Source of the DNA: Dermacentor variabilis
Taxonomy: Eukaryota > Arthropoda > Arachnida > Ixodida > Ixodidae
Length of the DNA: 64,000 nucleotides
Direction: 5' to 3'
Assembly (NCBI RefSeq): GCF_050947875.1
Contig: NC_134570.1
Location: forward strand, 231,989,265 to 232,053,264
In this document: in pieces, positions 63,001 to 64,000 of the stretch
Position numbering within the stretch: position 1 is the stretch's first letter
Layout of the letters: every line of letters starts with the position of its first letter
Translations under genes and position numbers: made by a program
Notes under the pieces: model-generated
What the model saw: the letters and a program-made list of their open reading frames with translations, nothing else
Told to the model about the DNA's origin: nothing
Database searches by the model: none

Positions 63001-64000
63001 AATAGATGCAGTAAAACCTGAATAAGTCAAGCAGGCTAGGTGACCACTTGTCTCCGCCTAGTTACAAGGGGTGTGCCAATAATCGTCTATAGGACGTGCA
63101 CGCAGGGTAGTTCAGGGAGCAAGGAAATGATGATCAGTAAAGGGATTTGTCTAAACTTCATTGTTTTGGCTTGAAAGCACTTCGGGATTTCGTAAGCTGT
63201 TAAGTTACACCAAAGTCTGCGTTATAAATAAATAAATTCACTATTAACATTGCACGGCAGCGGCATTTGAATACTGTAGCACAGGAGTCCGATGTTGAAA
63301 CAATTACGCCACGACTCGTGTATCGGCAGCCGGCAGAGGAACACCCTGAGGAACAGGTGGAACCGCGGCACTTCGCTGCATATTATGCGTGTTCTTGGAG
63401 TTTTATTGCCTTCTGCATTTAGAAAAATTTGATTATCTTGAAAGACTGGAACGTAAAGCTTAATAAACAAAGCCACCAGAATTTCAGAAGCCACGAGCAC
63501 GAGGATCAGACAAATCTATGTAGTAACCATCATTCCCATGGCGACTAAAAGATCGCATTGCCACAGTTCCCTTTAGTAATACTTGCAGGAAACTGGATGC
63601 TCAATATTATGCATTGAGGTCTACGGTTTTCCTTCCCGACAAATAATGAAGCCTGTGTAAAATTAGTAAAAAAGAGTTTGGCCGCATGTTACACTCCTGT
63701 AACACGAGAAGGCGAAACCGTTCTGCAGACTTGGTAATAATGCGCAGTCTGGCATCGTCGCCTATCTGCTTTCGCCGTTCAGGCTTTGGCCCGTTTTCGA
63801 AGGTTATCTGGGGCTTCCCGCGCTCGTATAGCAGGGTCAGACTCGAGCCACGGATGTTTCTCTTCGACTTTACGTCGCATCCTACCAGCAAGTGATTGAA
63901 ACGTACGTTGTTCTGTGTGTTGTACGGGTGATTTTAATGAATGTATGCACTGTTCCCTGCTGAACGCTTGTAGCCACCACCCTACGGGCGTATGAGCTAT
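63001..64000. other. Unassigned; one GC-richer open stretch at 63607-63891
   Basis: 63607-63891 is open on the minus strand (94 codons, GCDVKSKRNIRGSSL...) and 63686-63895 on the plus strand. No family was recognised. It may be a small exon or part of an unknown repeat. Confidence 0.3.

Overview
This window looks like metastriate or related hard-tick (Ixodida) nuclear DNA. It is not bacterial or viral. There are no operons, most reading frames are decayed retroelements, microsatellites are common, and one host-type gene has a eukaryotic splice acceptor. The tick assignment rests on recognising tRNA-headed SINEs of the Ruka type, tick-type RTE and CR1-like LINEs, Penelope-like elements, short-LTR Ty3/gypsy elements, and an M13 (neprilysin-like) protein of the kind that is greatly expanded in ticks. 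All family assignments come from reading motifs; no database search was run.

Layout, left to right. 1-2.67 kb: 5' half of a CR1-like LINE (minus strand) with a PHD-fingered ORF1, a SINE inserted in ORF1, and a 5' UTR of tandem 224-bp units. 2.68-8.55 kb: two degraded RTE LINEs (minus). 8.88-16.5 kb: one old minus-strand LINE cut by at least four later insertions (foldback element, Penelope-like element, TIR element A1, repeat B1). 16.9-19.4 kb: truncated gypsy element (LTR, gag, protease). 19.7-21.4 kb: Tc1 fragment, then repeats B2 and A2. 21.7-26.98 kb: hairpin, SINEs, RNase H LINE fragment, second Penelope-like fragment, LINE tail.

27.3-29.3 kb: the only convincing host gene, a large 3' exon of an M13-family protein that has lost its zinc-binding and catalytic residues. 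29.8-34.2 kb: a nearly full-length CR1-like LINE (minus), again with a tandem 5' UTR (211-bp units). 34.3-45.2 kb: a gypsy element (plus) with an almost intact gypsy element (minus) inserted in its integrase region. 45.2-50.6 kb: two RTE copies and two LINE fragments. 50.6-55.9 kb: a decayed gypsy element. 56-59.5 kb: a DDE transposase gene in two parts separated by an intron-like stretch carrying an RTE copy. 59.5-64 kb: mostly unassigned DNA with an RTE tail and a LINE C-terminal fragment.

The autonomous LINEs (RTE, CR1-like, RNase H type) would supply reverse transcriptase for themselves and perhaps for the SINEs. The gypsy elements encode gag, protease, RT, RNase H and integrase and share one primer-binding motif. 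Nearly every copy is broken. The most useful new observations are the tandem-monomer LINE promoter regions with a shared TATA-like motif, the inactive M13 paralogue, the nesting order, and two paired unnamed repeats (A and B).
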